A stretch of 36,448 bases of DNA from an uncultured Lachnospiraceae bacterium (GCA_910578845.1 CAJTSL010000039.1:1-36448); one strand, 5' to 3'. Positions 25,831 through 33,570 are shown, numbered from the stretch's first letter. Translations and numbers: made by a program. The notes: generated by a model from the letters alone, not told the origin.

Positions 25831-26682
25831 ATGGCTTTTTCTATGAAGACGACCTGTCAGGTATGTATGCACCATTGTAACCTGGATCTTGGACAGATAG
25901 GGATTTGCAGGGCAAGGAAGAACGTAGATGGAGTGATTACGTGTATCAATTATGGACAGATAACCTCTATGGCGTTAGATGCCATTGAGAAGAAGCCGCT
26001 CCATATGTTCCATCCGGGCAGCAGGATTCTATCAGTCGGCAGCTTTGGCTGTAATCTGCGGTGTCCTTTTTGCCAGAACTATGAGATCTCCATGGCGGAT
26101 CGTAATATGGCAGAAACCAGGTACTTAGAACCGGATGCGCTGGTAGAAATTGCTTTACAGTGCAAACCGCAAGGAAATATTGGCGTTGCTTATACTTATA
26201 ACGAACCGCTGATTGGATGGGAATATGTGCGCGATACGGCGAAGCGGGTACGAAAAGCCGGCATGAAGAACGTTTTGGTCACGAGCGGCACGATAGAGCT
26301 TTCCTATGCGGAGGAGATCCTTCCTTATATAGATGCCATGAACATTGACCTGAAAGGCGGCAATGAGGCATATTATCGTAAGCTTGGTGGGAACATGCAT
26401 AGCACGATGGCCTTTATCGCTTGTGCAGCGAAAACCTCGCATATAGAGCTGACGACGTTAGTGGTGCCTGGGGAAAATGATGATATAAGGGAGATGGAGC
26501 AAATGGCAGAATGGATTGCTTCTATAGGCAGGGAATCCGGTAAAGAGATACCGCTCCATATTACCCGCTTTTTCCCACGCTATCATATGACGGACAGGGA
26601 AGCGACAGAAATCGGCTCGCTACATCGCCTTGCGCAGGCGGCGGGGAAATATTTAAAACATGTGTTCATAGGGAATTGCTGA
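25831..26682 (+). CDS. amrS: AmmeMemoRadiSam system radical SAM enzyme
   Basis: 283 residues. The radical SAM cluster motif is C-x3-C-x2-C at C74, C78 and C81 (FGCNLRCPFCQNYE). Four more N-terminal cysteines (C9, C12, C16, C26) form the extra cluster-like region typical of this PFL-activase-like subfamily. TYNEPLIGWEY and TTLVVPGEND are characteristic blocks. It is the partner of the fused Memo/AMMECR1 protein upstream; the reaction of the set is not established to my knowledge. ATG 25831 is one base after a GGGGG run, while ATG 25843 has 13 bases spacing and could be the real start. The gene converges on the XRE regulator. Confidence 0.93.
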   Translation: MAFSMKTTCQVCMHHCNLDLGQIGICRARKNVDGVITCINYGQITSMALDAIEKKPLHMFHPGSRILSVGSFGCNLRCPFCQNYEISMADRNMAETRYLEPDALVEIALQCKPQGNIGVAYTYNEPLIGWEYVRDTAKRVRKAGMKNVLVTSGTIELSYAEEILPYIDAMNIDLKGGNEAYYRKLGGNMHSTMAFIACAAKTSHIELTTLVVPGENDDIREMEQMAEWIASIGRESGKEIPLHITRFFPRYHMTDREATEIGSLHRLAQAAGKYLKHVFIGNC

Positions 26683-26708
26683 TGAGTGGAAAAGGCTTTG
26701 CGGTCTAT

Positions 26709-26758
26709 CCACAGTCTACGGCCAGCCCATGTTTCCTCACGTTGTTCATAGACTGTGG
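26709..26758. terminator. 10-bp inverted repeat between convergent genes
   Basis: CCACAGTCTA (26709-26718) and TAGACTGTGG (26749-26758) are perfect complements separated by 30 bases, just after the radical SAM stop and before the XRE stop. There is no U-run and the loop is long, so terminator function is uncertain. Confidence 0.35.
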
Positions 26759-26764
26759 AGCCAA

Positions 26765-27109
26765 TCAGTCCTGACTGTTTAGGAAACGCACAAATTGAGC
26801 AAGGCTCTTACGCTTTTCTTCATCCAACTGCTGGATGTCATAGACGATATCATGAAGAGAGACACCTTCCAGATATTCCTGAGACAGATTTGTCGTACCA
26901 GTATAAGGAGAGTCGATGCTGAGCATATAATCTGTACTTACCTGATATAGATGAGACAATTTGACAATATGATGCAGGGGAATCTCACGAATTCCTAATT
27001 CGTAATTAGAATAGGTCTGCTGTGTGGTTCCGAGATATTTTGCAATATATTCCTGACGATAATGATGTTTGTCTCTTAATTCACGCAAAATTTCATGTGT
27101 CTGTTTCAT
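26765..27109 (-). CDS. Small XRE-family transcription regulator
   Basis: 114 residues. The N-terminal HTH (about 5-62) reads LRELRDKHHYRQEYIAKYLG then TTQQTYSNYELGIREIP, typical XRE/Cro-like; a ~50-residue helical tail follows. The ATG at 27109 is chosen because GAGG lies six bases upstream and it aligns with the start of the paralogue at 27583. The longer frame to 27196 adds 29 residues that cross an operator-like palindrome. It is paralogous to the next gene over the whole length (TQQTYSNYE and VSTDY are identical). It probably represses itself through the TTGT/ACAA palindromes upstream. Target genes are unknown; the adjacent signalling locus is a natural candidate. Confidence 0.88.
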   Translation of the reverse strand: MKQTHEILRELRDKHHYRQEYIAKYLGTTQQTYSNYELGIREIPLHHIVKLSHLYQVSTDYMLSIDSPYTGTTNLSQEYLEGVSLHDIVYDIQQLDEEKRKSLAQFVRFLNSQD

Positions 27110-27144
27110 ATCGCACCTCGTTTTGTTGTACAAATACAATAACA

Positions 27145-27156
27145 CACAACGTTGTG
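27145..27156. promoter_or_regulatory. Palindromic operator candidate CACAACGTTGTG
   Basis: A perfect 12-bp palindrome about 35 bases upstream of the XRE start at 27109. The flanking string TAACACACAAC also occurs upstream of the paralogous XRE gene. Confidence 0.5.
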
Positions 27157-27235
27157 AAAACAAGGTCTTACAACATATTGGTGTCAAGTGTGGCAAAATA
27201 CAATAAAAGAGGACATTGCCTGCTCTCTTGCCTAT

Positions 27236-27583
27236 TTAGTCAATATCCTGGTGCAGGAAGCGGATATATTTCACTAAGTCTTTACGGCAAGTATCGTTTA
27301 AAGCTTGCATATCATAGAGCACATCGTGTATAGTAATGTCATCTATATAGGTTGCGTTCATGTCAATGTTCCCTAGATAACTGGCATCGGAACAAAGCAG
27401 GTAATCCGTGCTCACCTTATAAAATTCGGATAGGTCCTTGACTGCTGAGATCGGAACTTCGCGGTGCCCGTTTTCATAATTGGAATAAGTCTGCTGAGTT
27501 ACGCCTAGATATTTTGCGATTGTTTCTTGCTTAATGTCATTATCTTCTCTTAAATCTCTCAAAATCTCATTTAATTTCTTCAT
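27236..27583 (-). CDS. Small XRE-family transcription regulator (paralogue)
   Basis: 115 residues, HTH at about 5-62 (LRDLREDNDIKQETIAKYLG then VTQQTYSNYENGHREVP), then the same type of helical tail as the neighbouring regulator. The two are tandem, both leftward, 126 bases apart, and probably arose by duplication. ATG 27583 has only a weak GAGGG about 12 bases upstream. The promoter region carries a 15-base near-palindrome with the same ACAAC/TTGT half-sites as the first XRE gene, suggesting auto- or cross-regulation. The small-molecule or peptide signal, if any, cannot be read from sequence. Confidence 0.9.
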   Translation of the reverse strand: MKKLNEILRDLREDNDIKQETIAKYLGVTQQTYSNYENGHREVPISAVKDLSEFYKVSTDYLLCSDASYLGNIDMNATYIDDITIHDVLYDMQALNDTCRKDLVKYIRFLHQDID

Positions 27584-27645
27584 AACTTGTCATCGCCCTC
27601 AGGATTTGTCTCTCTTATCATTCCCGTTGTTACAGATATTAACAC

Positions 27646-27660
27646 ACAACAAATTGTTGT
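27646..27660. promoter_or_regulatory. Operator candidate ACAACAAATTGTTGT
   Basis: Seven-base arms (ACAACAA / TTGTTGT) around a central A, upstream of the second XRE gene and inside the divergent region shared with the LytTR regulator at 27848. Confidence 0.5.
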
Positions 27661-27699
27661 TTGATGAAATACTATAAAACGTAATAAAATGAAAATAAC

Positions 27700-27745
27700 T
27701 ACAATACTATGTTGTAAATGAAAAAATACATTGTCGAATGTTGTA
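27700..27745. promoter_or_regulatory. TTGTA-type sites ahead of LytTR regulator
   Basis: TACAA-N7-TTGTA (27700-27716) and a direct repeat ATGTTGTA at 27709 and 27738 (29-base period) lie before the rightward LytTR gene. A TATACT box near 27773 has no good -35, as expected for an activated promoter. Confidence 0.4.
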
Positions 27746-27847
27746 GAATGGAAAAAATAGAGCAGATGGTGTATACTGGTATTAATGAAGGCAGAAATGT
27801 TTTTTTAAAAAAAGATAAAACGGATAAGAAAGGAGCAGGCTGACAAG

Positions 27848-28582
27848 ATGAAGTACAAAGGAGACGAGTTATATTGGATAGCAATATGTGACGATGAAGA
27901 AAATAGTGCAAGGCTGATACAACGGATTCTGATGGAGGGAGAAACAGAACCTGGCAAGTTCAAAATATCAATTTTTTCATCAGGCAAGGATTTGATGAAT
28001 GGTAATGTGAGCAGATATGACCTGCTGATATTGGATATGATGTTCCCTGGCGAAAATGGCAGAAATATAGCTGAAGAATATGTGAAGAAAAACAAAAGCG
28101 GTTTATTTGTGTTCTGTACTGATAAAGCGACTCCTTTGCCTGAAGATTTTGTGAACCATCCTTACCGTTATCTGAAAAAAGACAGGGAAAGACAATTGAG
28201 AAGATATCTGCTTGATTCCGTAGAAGAAATGTACAGACGAAGGAGCAAGCCGCGCCTGCAACTGACAGAAGGCAAAACGACAGTCCTGATCAATGTGGAA
28301 GACATTCTTTATATGGAGATTGCGAAGAGCGGGAGCAATATCTATTATTTTAACGAGGAAGGAGAGCTGCGGATCAGGCATGTCAGGGAAAAGGTAAAAG
28401 AATTATATCCGCAGATTTTCATCTATGGATTTGAATTCTCTCATAATAGCTTTCTGATTAACTGTAATTATTTGAAAAGATGGAATAGCCAGGAACTGGA
28501 ATTTGTCAATGGCATGCATATGAGCGTTAGCAGGGCAAGAGAGAAAAAGTTCAGGGCAGCTTGTATGAAATATATCAATTAG
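27848..28582 (+). CDS. LytTR-family response regulator (AgrA-like)
   Basis: 244 residues. The receiver domain spans about 8-125 with acidic D15/D16, phosphoacceptor D63 (YDLLILDMMFPGENG) and the conserved Lys in YRYLKKD. A LytTR DNA-binding domain follows (about 137-243, starting LQLTEGKTTVLINVEDILYME). Such regulators bind direct repeats and often control peptide quorum-sensing or surface genes. AGGAG lies 12 bases before the ATG, a spacing seen for several genes here. It is divergent from the two XRE genes and separated from the agr locus by a glycosyltransferase and a second LytTR regulator. The cognate kinase is probably one of the two GHKL kinases at 30264 or 32755. Confidence 0.92.
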   Translation: MKYKGDELYWIAICDDEENSARLIQRILMEGETEPGKFKISIFSSGKDLMNGNVSRYDLLILDMMFPGENGRNIAEEYVKKNKSGLFVFCTDKATPLPEDFVNHPYRYLKKDRERQLRRYLLDSVEEMYRRRSKPRLQLTEGKTTVLINVEDILYMEIAKSGSNIYYFNEEGELRIRHVREKVKELYPQIFIYGFEFSHNSFLINCNYLKRWNSQELEFVNGMHMSVSRAREKKFRAACMKYIN

Positions 28583-28583
28583 T

Positions 28584-28602
28584 TTTGTACATAAGATACA
28601 AA
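28584..28602. promoter_or_regulatory. TTTGTA-N7-TACAAA dyad
   Basis: A perfect 6-bp dyad directly after the LytTR gene and about 85 bases before the glycosyltransferase. It could be a regulator site; it lacks terminator features. Confidence 0.3.
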
Positions 28603-28686
28603 TAAGTAAATCTGGAATTGTAAGCTATCGGAAAATGAGGTAAAATTTAGTTTTGACAGGACGGAGAGAAAGGCAAGGTTTTGAAG

Positions 28687-29427
28687 ATGTACAAAGTTTC
28701 TTTATTGCTTACGACCTATAATGCGGCTAAATATTTACCAGTGACATTAGAGAGCATAAAAAGCCAGACTTATAAACCGATAGAGGTTGTCATCGTTGAC
28801 GGCTGTTCAACGGACGGCACAGTGGATATAATCAAACAATTTGAAAAAGATAAGGACAGCGATATAGAGCTTAGATGGATTTCTGAGCCGGATTCCGGTC
28901 TATATAATGCCATGAATAAGGCATGCGGCATCTGTACCGGGGACATTATCGCTGTCTGTAATGATTGCCTCTGTGAGAAAAATGCCGTCGCTTTATTCGT
29001 GAAAGCGATTGAGGATGCGGGAGATGAATGTATCGGGGCGCATTCTGATTTGGTATATAAGGATGGCGACAGAATAATCCGTACCTGGCATATGGGAGAT
29101 GGCAAGATCGAACAAGGGTGGATGCCCGGGCATCCGGCTCTTTTCCTGAAAAGGAAGGTATATGACAGATATGGCAATTACGACGAAGCATTCCATTGCG
29201 CAGCGGACTATGAGTTCATGGTGCGTTTCTTAACAGATGAAAAAAATAGGCTTGCCTACATCCCCAAAGTATTGGTTGCTATGTTCTACGGAGGGACCAG
29301 CAACGCCGGGCTGCGGAATTACCTTGTTTCATTCAAGGAAGGATATAAGGCATTGCGGTTTAATCAAGTAAAACATCCTTTGTGGATTACTTTAAAAAGG
29401 ACATGGAGGGTTTTACGGCAATTTTAA
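28687..29427 (+). CDS. Family 2 glycosyltransferase
   Basis: About 246 residues of the GT-A fold. It begins YKVSLLLTTYNAAKYLPVTLE and has the nucleotide-binding EVVIVDGCSTDGT (D38). The usual NxDD metal region reads CNDC, keeping one Asp. PGHPALFLKRKVYDRYGNYDE and CAADYEFMVRFL are blocks common in WcaE-like glycan enzymes. It should transfer a sugar from a nucleotide donor to a growing glycan at the cytoplasmic membrane face; donor and acceptor are unknown. ATG 28687 is chosen over TTG 28681 because AAGG ends eight bases before it. It lies between two LytTR regulators, an unusual spot for a lone glycosyltransferase, and may be one of their targets. Confidence 0.88.
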   Translation: MYKVSLLLTTYNAAKYLPVTLESIKSQTYKPIEVVIVDGCSTDGTVDIIKQFEKDKDSDIELRWISEPDSGLYNAMNKACGICTGDIIAVCNDCLCEKNAVALFVKAIEDAGDECIGAHSDLVYKDGDRIIRTWHMGDGKIEQGWMPGHPALFLKRKVYDRYGNYDEAFHCAADYEFMVRFLTDEKNRLAYIPKVLVAMFYGGTSNAGLRNYLVSFKEGYKALRFNQVKHPLWITLKRTWRVLRQF

Positions 29428-29463
29428 TATAGATATTACAAATTTACGAAAGAGAAAGGCAGT

Positions 29464-30204
29464 ATGAAAACAATTCTTATCGTAGAAGACAATCCTAGAA
29501 ATATGGAAATGCTTATTAAAATGATTGAGAATCTTGGAGAGGATGTTATCATAAAGACTGCTTCCAGTCAGGAAGACGCCAGTATTCTGGCAATGAAAAA
29601 CAACATAGACCTTTTTATGTTGGACATTATTCTAAACGCTTCTAATCCCAGCGATGTGTCAGGGATGAAATTCGCAGAATATCTTCGTTCTTTTCAGAAA
29701 TACAAATATACGCCTATCATATTCATTACAGCGTTAGAAGATCCGGCGCTGTATGCTTATAGTGACTTGCACTGTTATTACTATGTAGAAAAGCCATATG
29801 ATGTGGCGAAAGTCTCCAGAGTAATTTCAGAGGCGTTGAAAATGCCCAGAGTCAGTGAAGAGACAAAGAAAGTCTTCTTCCGTAAAGATGGCATTTTGTA
29901 TAAGAAAGAAGTCTCAGATATCATTTATATCGAAAACAGCAGAGCGGGACAGACGGTTTATTGTGTGAACGGGAACCTGAAGCTGCCTTATAAGCCGAGC
30001 AAAGTGATCTTAGAAGAGCTGGCTTCCGATAAATTCGTCCAATGCAGCAGATATCACATCGTGAACCGTGATTACATTGACATGATAGATACGGTGAACC
30101 GCTATATTCATTTGCTTAGCGTAGATGAGCAGATTGAGATTGGGAATTCCTATAAAAGACGGTTTTTGAGAGACGTAGTGGGAAGTGAGAAAATACAGCG
30201 GTAG
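29464..30204 (+). CDS. LytTR-family response regulator (second)
   Basis: 246 residues. The receiver has ILIVEDNPRN (E8/D9), phosphoacceptor D54 (FMLDIILNAS), IIFITAL and the YYVEKPYD lysine. A LytTR domain follows (about 135-240: FFRKDGILYKKEVSDIIYIE, then KFVQCSRYHIVNRDYI). The AAAGG ribosome site is four bases from the ATG. The AgrC-like kinase starts 59 bases downstream on the same strand, so this regulator is the best candidate partner of that kinase. Its receiver carries a short insertion (NASNPSDVSG) after the phosphoacceptor compared with the regulator at 27848. Confidence 0.93.
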   Translation: MKTILIVEDNPRNMEMLIKMIENLGEDVIIKTASSQEDASILAMKNNIDLFMLDIILNASNPSDVSGMKFAEYLRSFQKYKYTPIIFITALEDPALYAYSDLHCYYYVEKPYDVAKVSRVISEALKMPRVSEETKKVFFRKDGILYKKEVSDIIYIENSRAGQTVYCVNGNLKLPYKPSKVILEELASDKFVQCSRYHIVNRDYIDMIDTVNRYIHLLSVDEQIEIGNSYKRRFLRDVVGSEKIQR

Positions 30205-30263
30205 GAAAATGAGGATGCAGGGGAGCAGCTTGGCTGTCATCTTGGGATTAAAGGAAAGTAGGA

Positions 30264-31574
30264 ATGATTAGGGATATTGTTATTTTAGTAGAATTATTCG
30301 CCTATCTGTACTGTTTAGCGCAGCTATTCGGGCACAAGCTTAAAGTGAGCATTCATTTAGTGGTATTTGTCATCTTGGACATGTTTCTGATGGTTGGGAT
30401 TAACCGCTATGGTTTTCCGCCATATTTATCTTCGCTAACCTATATAGGTATGTTTCTATATGGTTTATTGTACTATGAGGAAAGCGTTAAGATAACATTG
30501 GTGAATTGTTTTCTGGCGGCTGGGATATTAGCTGTCTTACAGCTATTTATGTTTTTGCCATTATACTATCTGTTTTTCACAAGATTTAGGCAGGGTGATG
30601 TAAATGAATTATTGATTAATGTAGGTTGTTTTATCCTTATTGCCTTGTGTAGTTATAAAATAGATTTTAAAAAATTATCTAATTTTATTACAAAAAGAAA
30701 TAAGATAATTGTTGGAGTTTCCCTCTGCGTTCTTTGTGGGTTGGGTGTAAATTTCTATCAAATGGTGAATGAGGGTAAAATAGCAAGTTCGGCATATATT
30801 CAGATTGTATATTTTAGTCTTATATTCATATTTACGATATTTGAGTGGCAGAAGTCCAGAATGGATGTGGAGAAGAAAAAGATGCAATTAGAGATGAATC
30901 AATTATATTATGATGCCTATAATCAACTAATTACGTTGGTCAGAGAAAGACAGCATGATATGAAAAGCCACATTAATGCTATCATGGGAATGATTTATAC
31001 AACAGATAATTATGACGATTTGGTAGAGAAACAGAAAGAATATTGCGGATATGTAATAGAACAAAATGAGAAGACAAAGCTTGTACTAGCGACAGGAAAT
31101 CCATTGATTTCTGGATTTCTATATAGCAAAATGCAAGAGACAGAAAAGTACGGCATTGAATTAGAATATCACATTGAAAAGAAAAAGACCGAAATTCCTA
31201 TCCCTGAATATGAATTGATAGAGATCATGGGCATTCTGTTTGACAATGCAATAGAAGCGCTTAGTAAAGCTGATGAAGCAATTGATAATATTTCTTCTGG
31301 ACATGAAAAAGCAGCTACGAAAATCTGCTTTTCTCTAAAAGAAGCAGAAAAATGTATAGAATTAATTGTGTCCAATACGAGCTATTGTTTTGGCGAAGAT
31401 ATAACGGAGCATTTCTTTGAGGCAGGCTATAGCAGTAAGGGAAAAGGCAGAGGGATTGGCCTTTCAAAATTAAAACGTATGGTGCATGAAAGAAAAGGTG
31501 AGATTGTTGTCAGCAATGAACCGTATGAGGGGATTAATTATTTGGCGTTTACTGTAAAGATTCCTATTTGTTAA
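30264..31574 (+). CDS. AgrC-like GHKL sensor histidine kinase
   Basis: 436 residues. The N-terminal ~195 residues contain about six hydrophobic segments (near 1-22, 32-45, 55-72, 78-105, 117-131 and 148-195), as in peptide-sensing AgrC kinases. A coiled region leads to the phosphoacceptor segment RQHDMKSHINAIMG (H231). The GHKL ATPase domain has the N-box GILFDNAIEAL and G-box GRGIGLSKLKRMV. AAAGGA lies eight bases upstream of the ATG. The agrBD pair lies immediately downstream on the opposite strand, so the likely ligand is the agr peptide made there (family knowledge plus gene order). The upstream LytTR regulator is its probable partner. Confidence 0.92.
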   Translation: MIRDIVILVELFAYLYCLAQLFGHKLKVSIHLVVFVILDMFLMVGINRYGFPPYLSSLTYIGMFLYGLLYYEESVKITLVNCFLAAGILAVLQLFMFLPLYYLFFTRFRQGDVNELLINVGCFILIALCSYKIDFKKLSNFITKRNKIIVGVSLCVLCGLGVNFYQMVNEGKIASSAYIQIVYFSLIFIFTIFEWQKSRMDVEKKKMQLEMNQLYYDAYNQLITLVRERQHDMKSHINAIMGMIYTTDNYDDLVEKQKEYCGYVIEQNEKTKLVLATGNPLISGFLYSKMQETEKYGIELEYHIEKKKTEIPIPEYELIEIMGILFDNAIEALSKADEAIDNISSGHEKAATKICFSLKEAEKCIELIVSNTSYCFGEDITEHFFEAGYSSKGKGRGIGLSKLKRMVHERKGEIVVSNEPYEGINYLAFTVKIPIC

Positions 31575-31666
31575 GGATATGTGGATAAGCATAATGTAAT
31601 AAAAGAAAACTTAAAAGTTTTTTGGGATTAAAGTGTAAAATAATAGTAGAATGTATAATAAAAGAG

Positions 31667-31709
31667 AAATCCCCAAGATATGGCGTGCGAACATAACTTG
31701 GGGATTTTT
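31667..31709. terminator. Bidirectional intrinsic terminator between kinase and agrD
   Basis: AAATCCCCAAG (31667-31677) pairs with CTTGGGGATTT (31697-31707), 11 bp perfect, 19-base loop, with a T-run on the + strand and a T-rich stretch on the - strand. It lies between convergent kinase and agrBD transcripts. Confidence 0.88.
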
Positions 31710-31724
31710 GATTTTGCTTTTTGT

Positions 31725-31853
31725 TTAGTCTTCTGTTGGAAATTCCGGTTCCCCAAAAAGAAAGTGGCTGCGTGTTTGTATATAGTAAATAAATGAATAC
31801 GCCAAACTAGCACTACACAAAGCAAACATATTCTTCCTAAGCCAATTTTTCAT
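31725..31853 (-). CDS. agrD: AgrD-like autoinducer peptide precursor, predicted Ser-lactone
   Basis: A 42-residue gene found by reading the bases after agrB. A perfect AAAGGAGGT site ends nine bases before ATG 31853, and the start overlaps the agrB stop by 17 bases. The peptide has a basic, amphipathic N-terminus (MKNWLRKN), a hydrophobic middle (to about residue 25), then QTR-SHFLF-GEPEFPTED. SHFLF (residues 29-33) fits the AgrD core of Cys/Ser plus four mostly hydrophobic residues, and the acidic Pro/Glu tail resembles the conserved recognition tail of AgrD. The ring residue would be Ser29, giving a lactone rather than the common thiolactone. It would be processed and cyclised by AgrB and exported. 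The exact N-terminal cleavage site is unknown. Confidence 0.85.
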   Translation of the reverse strand: MKNWLRKNMFALCSASLAYSFIYYIQTRSHFLFGEPEFPTED

Positions 31854-32433
31854 GATGTTTTACCTCCTTTAATATTTTAGTTATAAATAATTGGAACGTA
31901 TGTAAGATAACGGTCCAAAAACTTACGATAAGATACTGGCTGTCAGGGAAAATAAAGAATAAGACAGCAACGATGAAAACCACTTGGAAAGATTGGATCT
32001 TTGCTTTTTTGAGCAGCGCCTTCTGTTTATCTATCATGAATTCGTCGGTTATGATCAGGCGTTCCTTCATAGTAGCGGGGCCAATCCAATAATCCAGGAC
32101 GGCGCATAATAATAAGACCGGATAGACCATTAGCGGATGCACCGTGATGATTGCGGGCAGTATATTAATGGCGGCATAGAGGTAAAGGAAAGAAAACAGA
32201 AAACATGTCCAATATTTGCGCAGATGGATGCCACCGGTCCTAGTACGAAGCAGAATAAGCGGAATGGATGCGAACAGGAATTCCATAAACTTGCCAGTTG
32301 CAGCGAAAAACACCAGAAAGATGAGTGTTTTGCTTATATCGTATAAAATTCCAGTAAAAGAAAAACGTAACAGTTTAATCTGGTAATCCGAAAAACCATA
32401 TTCTACCTGGGCTTTATGTAAAAGATATTCCAT
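31837..32433 (-). CDS. agrB: AgrB-like accessory gene regulator protease
   Basis: 198 residues, a polytopic membrane protein with about five or six hydrophobic segments. The catalytic pair is H70 in RTRTGGIH and C77 in KYWTC, seven residues apart as in Staphylococcus aureus AgrB (H77/C84). The enzyme removes the C-terminal tail of AgrD and helps cyclise the peptide. AAAGGA lies 12 bases before the ATG. agrD overlaps its 3' end, which ensures coupled expression. The operon runs opposite to both kinases, unlike the classic agrBDCA order. Confidence 0.93.
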   Translation of the reverse strand: MEYLLHKAQVEYGFSDYQIKLLRFSFTGILYDISKTLIFLVFFAATGKFMEFLFASIPLILLRTRTGGIHLRKYWTCFLFSFLYLYAAINILPAIITVHPLMVYPVLLLCAVLDYWIGPATMKERLIITDEFMIDKQKALLKKAKIQSFQVVFIVAVLFFIFPDSQYLIVSFWTVILHTFQLFITKILKEVKHHEKLA

Positions 32434-32754
32434 GTCTGATCGATATCCTTTCTTTTTTATTTTGGACTGAGCTGTTTTCCATCTTTGGAGATTCCTTGGA
32501 GATTTGCCGTCCTTAATTGTTGTTTATTCTAATGGATAAAGACTGAATAGGTGAATTTCACGCCCGAAATAATTAAAAATGACATTAAATGACGAAAAAA
32601 TTGCAAATTTTACCATTTTGTCGAAAAAGATATGCGCTGGATATGAAAAAAGAATGATTCAGTCAAATGAAATGAATCTTGTTGCCTTTTGCGTGAAGAT
32701 AGAACCATATAGACGGGTGATTTCATAGAGTCTAGCAATTCATACCGTTGGATT
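32434..32754. other. Divergent region between agrBD and second kinase
   Basis: No gene was found. It must hold the agrBD promoter. Two direct copies of TTGGAGATT at 32485 and 32496 (11-base period) lie about 50-70 bases before agrB, and TGACGAAAAA / TGTCGAAAAA occur at 32590 and 32619. Either could bind a LytTR protein, but neither matches a site I know. The kinase start at 32755 has no clear ribosome binding site. Confidence 0.4.
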
Positions 32755-33555
32755 ATGGGATATCGTTCCCGGGAAGGCATATGGTTACAGAAGATGAGTC
32801 ATTTTTACCTTGGCATGCGTTTTTGGCAATCTGTCATACAGAATACGAAACAAAATGAAAATAATGCTAGCGCGATGAGGGAAAAGTATTATCAGGATTT
32901 AGAGGCTATGCAGGAGCAATATGATGTTTTCATACATGATATGCGCCATACGATGAGGACAATCGCTGCTTTATCACAACAAGGAAACTGCAAGGAGATT
33001 GGACGGTTGATAAAGGAGCTGAAGATATCGCTTGCACATATTGAACAGAAGATGATATGCAGCCACAAGATATTGAATGCTTTGCTTGCAGAAAGGAAAA
33101 GCCATGCAGATGGGAACGGGATCCTGTTGGAGTATGATATTACGGAGCCTTTGTATTTCCAGAATATAGAGGATAATGATTTGCTCTCTTTGATAGGAAA
33201 TCTACTGGATAATGCAATAGAAGCGGAGAAGAGGAGCGTTAAGAAGGATGGGATATTGTGTAGCATATGTCTTTCCAAAGAAAGGCGTTATATGCTTATC
33301 CAAATAGAAAACAGCTATACGGATAATCATGACGATAGGGTGAAGAACAAAGGACAAAAAGCTGGCATAGGAGAAAAGCATGGCATCGGTTTGCGCAGCG
33401 TACAGAAAATTGTCAGGAAATACGGTGGCATTATGGACAGTAATAAAAGCGATGGCCGTTATCGGGTGAAAGTCATCCTTCCGGTCCAGAGCATGATAGA
33501 CGAGCATTCTAATGTTGCCGGGCAGAAGGAAAATATGGATGTGGATGCATCATGA
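32755..33555 (+). CDS. GHKL histidine kinase lacking membrane segments
   Basis: 266 residues. There is no hydrophobic N-terminal domain: the protein starts with a short, mixed stretch, then a coiled region and the phosphoacceptor segment FIHDMRHTMRTIAAL (H61). It has the N-box LIGNLLDNAIEAE and the ATP-lid glycines KHGIGLRSVQKIVRKYGG. The catalytic core is complete, so it may work as a cytosolic kinase or partner of another sensor. It may also be an AgrC-type kinase whose sensor half was lost: the frame has no start codon between the stop at 32710 and ATG 32755, and that ATG has no clear ribosome site (ATG 32794 is an alternative). It lies next to agrB on the opposite strand and is followed by a good terminator. 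Confidence 0.82.
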   Translation: MGYRSREGIWLQKMSHFYLGMRFWQSVIQNTKQNENNASAMREKYYQDLEAMQEQYDVFIHDMRHTMRTIAALSQQGNCKEIGRLIKELKISLAHIEQKMICSHKILNALLAERKSHADGNGILLEYDITEPLYFQNIEDNDLLSLIGNLLDNAIEAEKRSVKKDGILCSICLSKERRYMLIQIENSYTDNHDDRVKNKGQKAGIGEKHGIGLRSVQKIVRKYGGIMDSNKSDGRYRVKVILPVQSMIDEHSNVAGQKENMDVDAS

Positions 33556-33570
33556 AGCAGTGTTGGGGCA

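Noticed and set aside
31628..31825. 65-codon minus-strand frame next to agrB
   Set aside because: It overlaps agrD in another frame, crosses the terminator and has no ribosome site; agrD itself has a perfect one.
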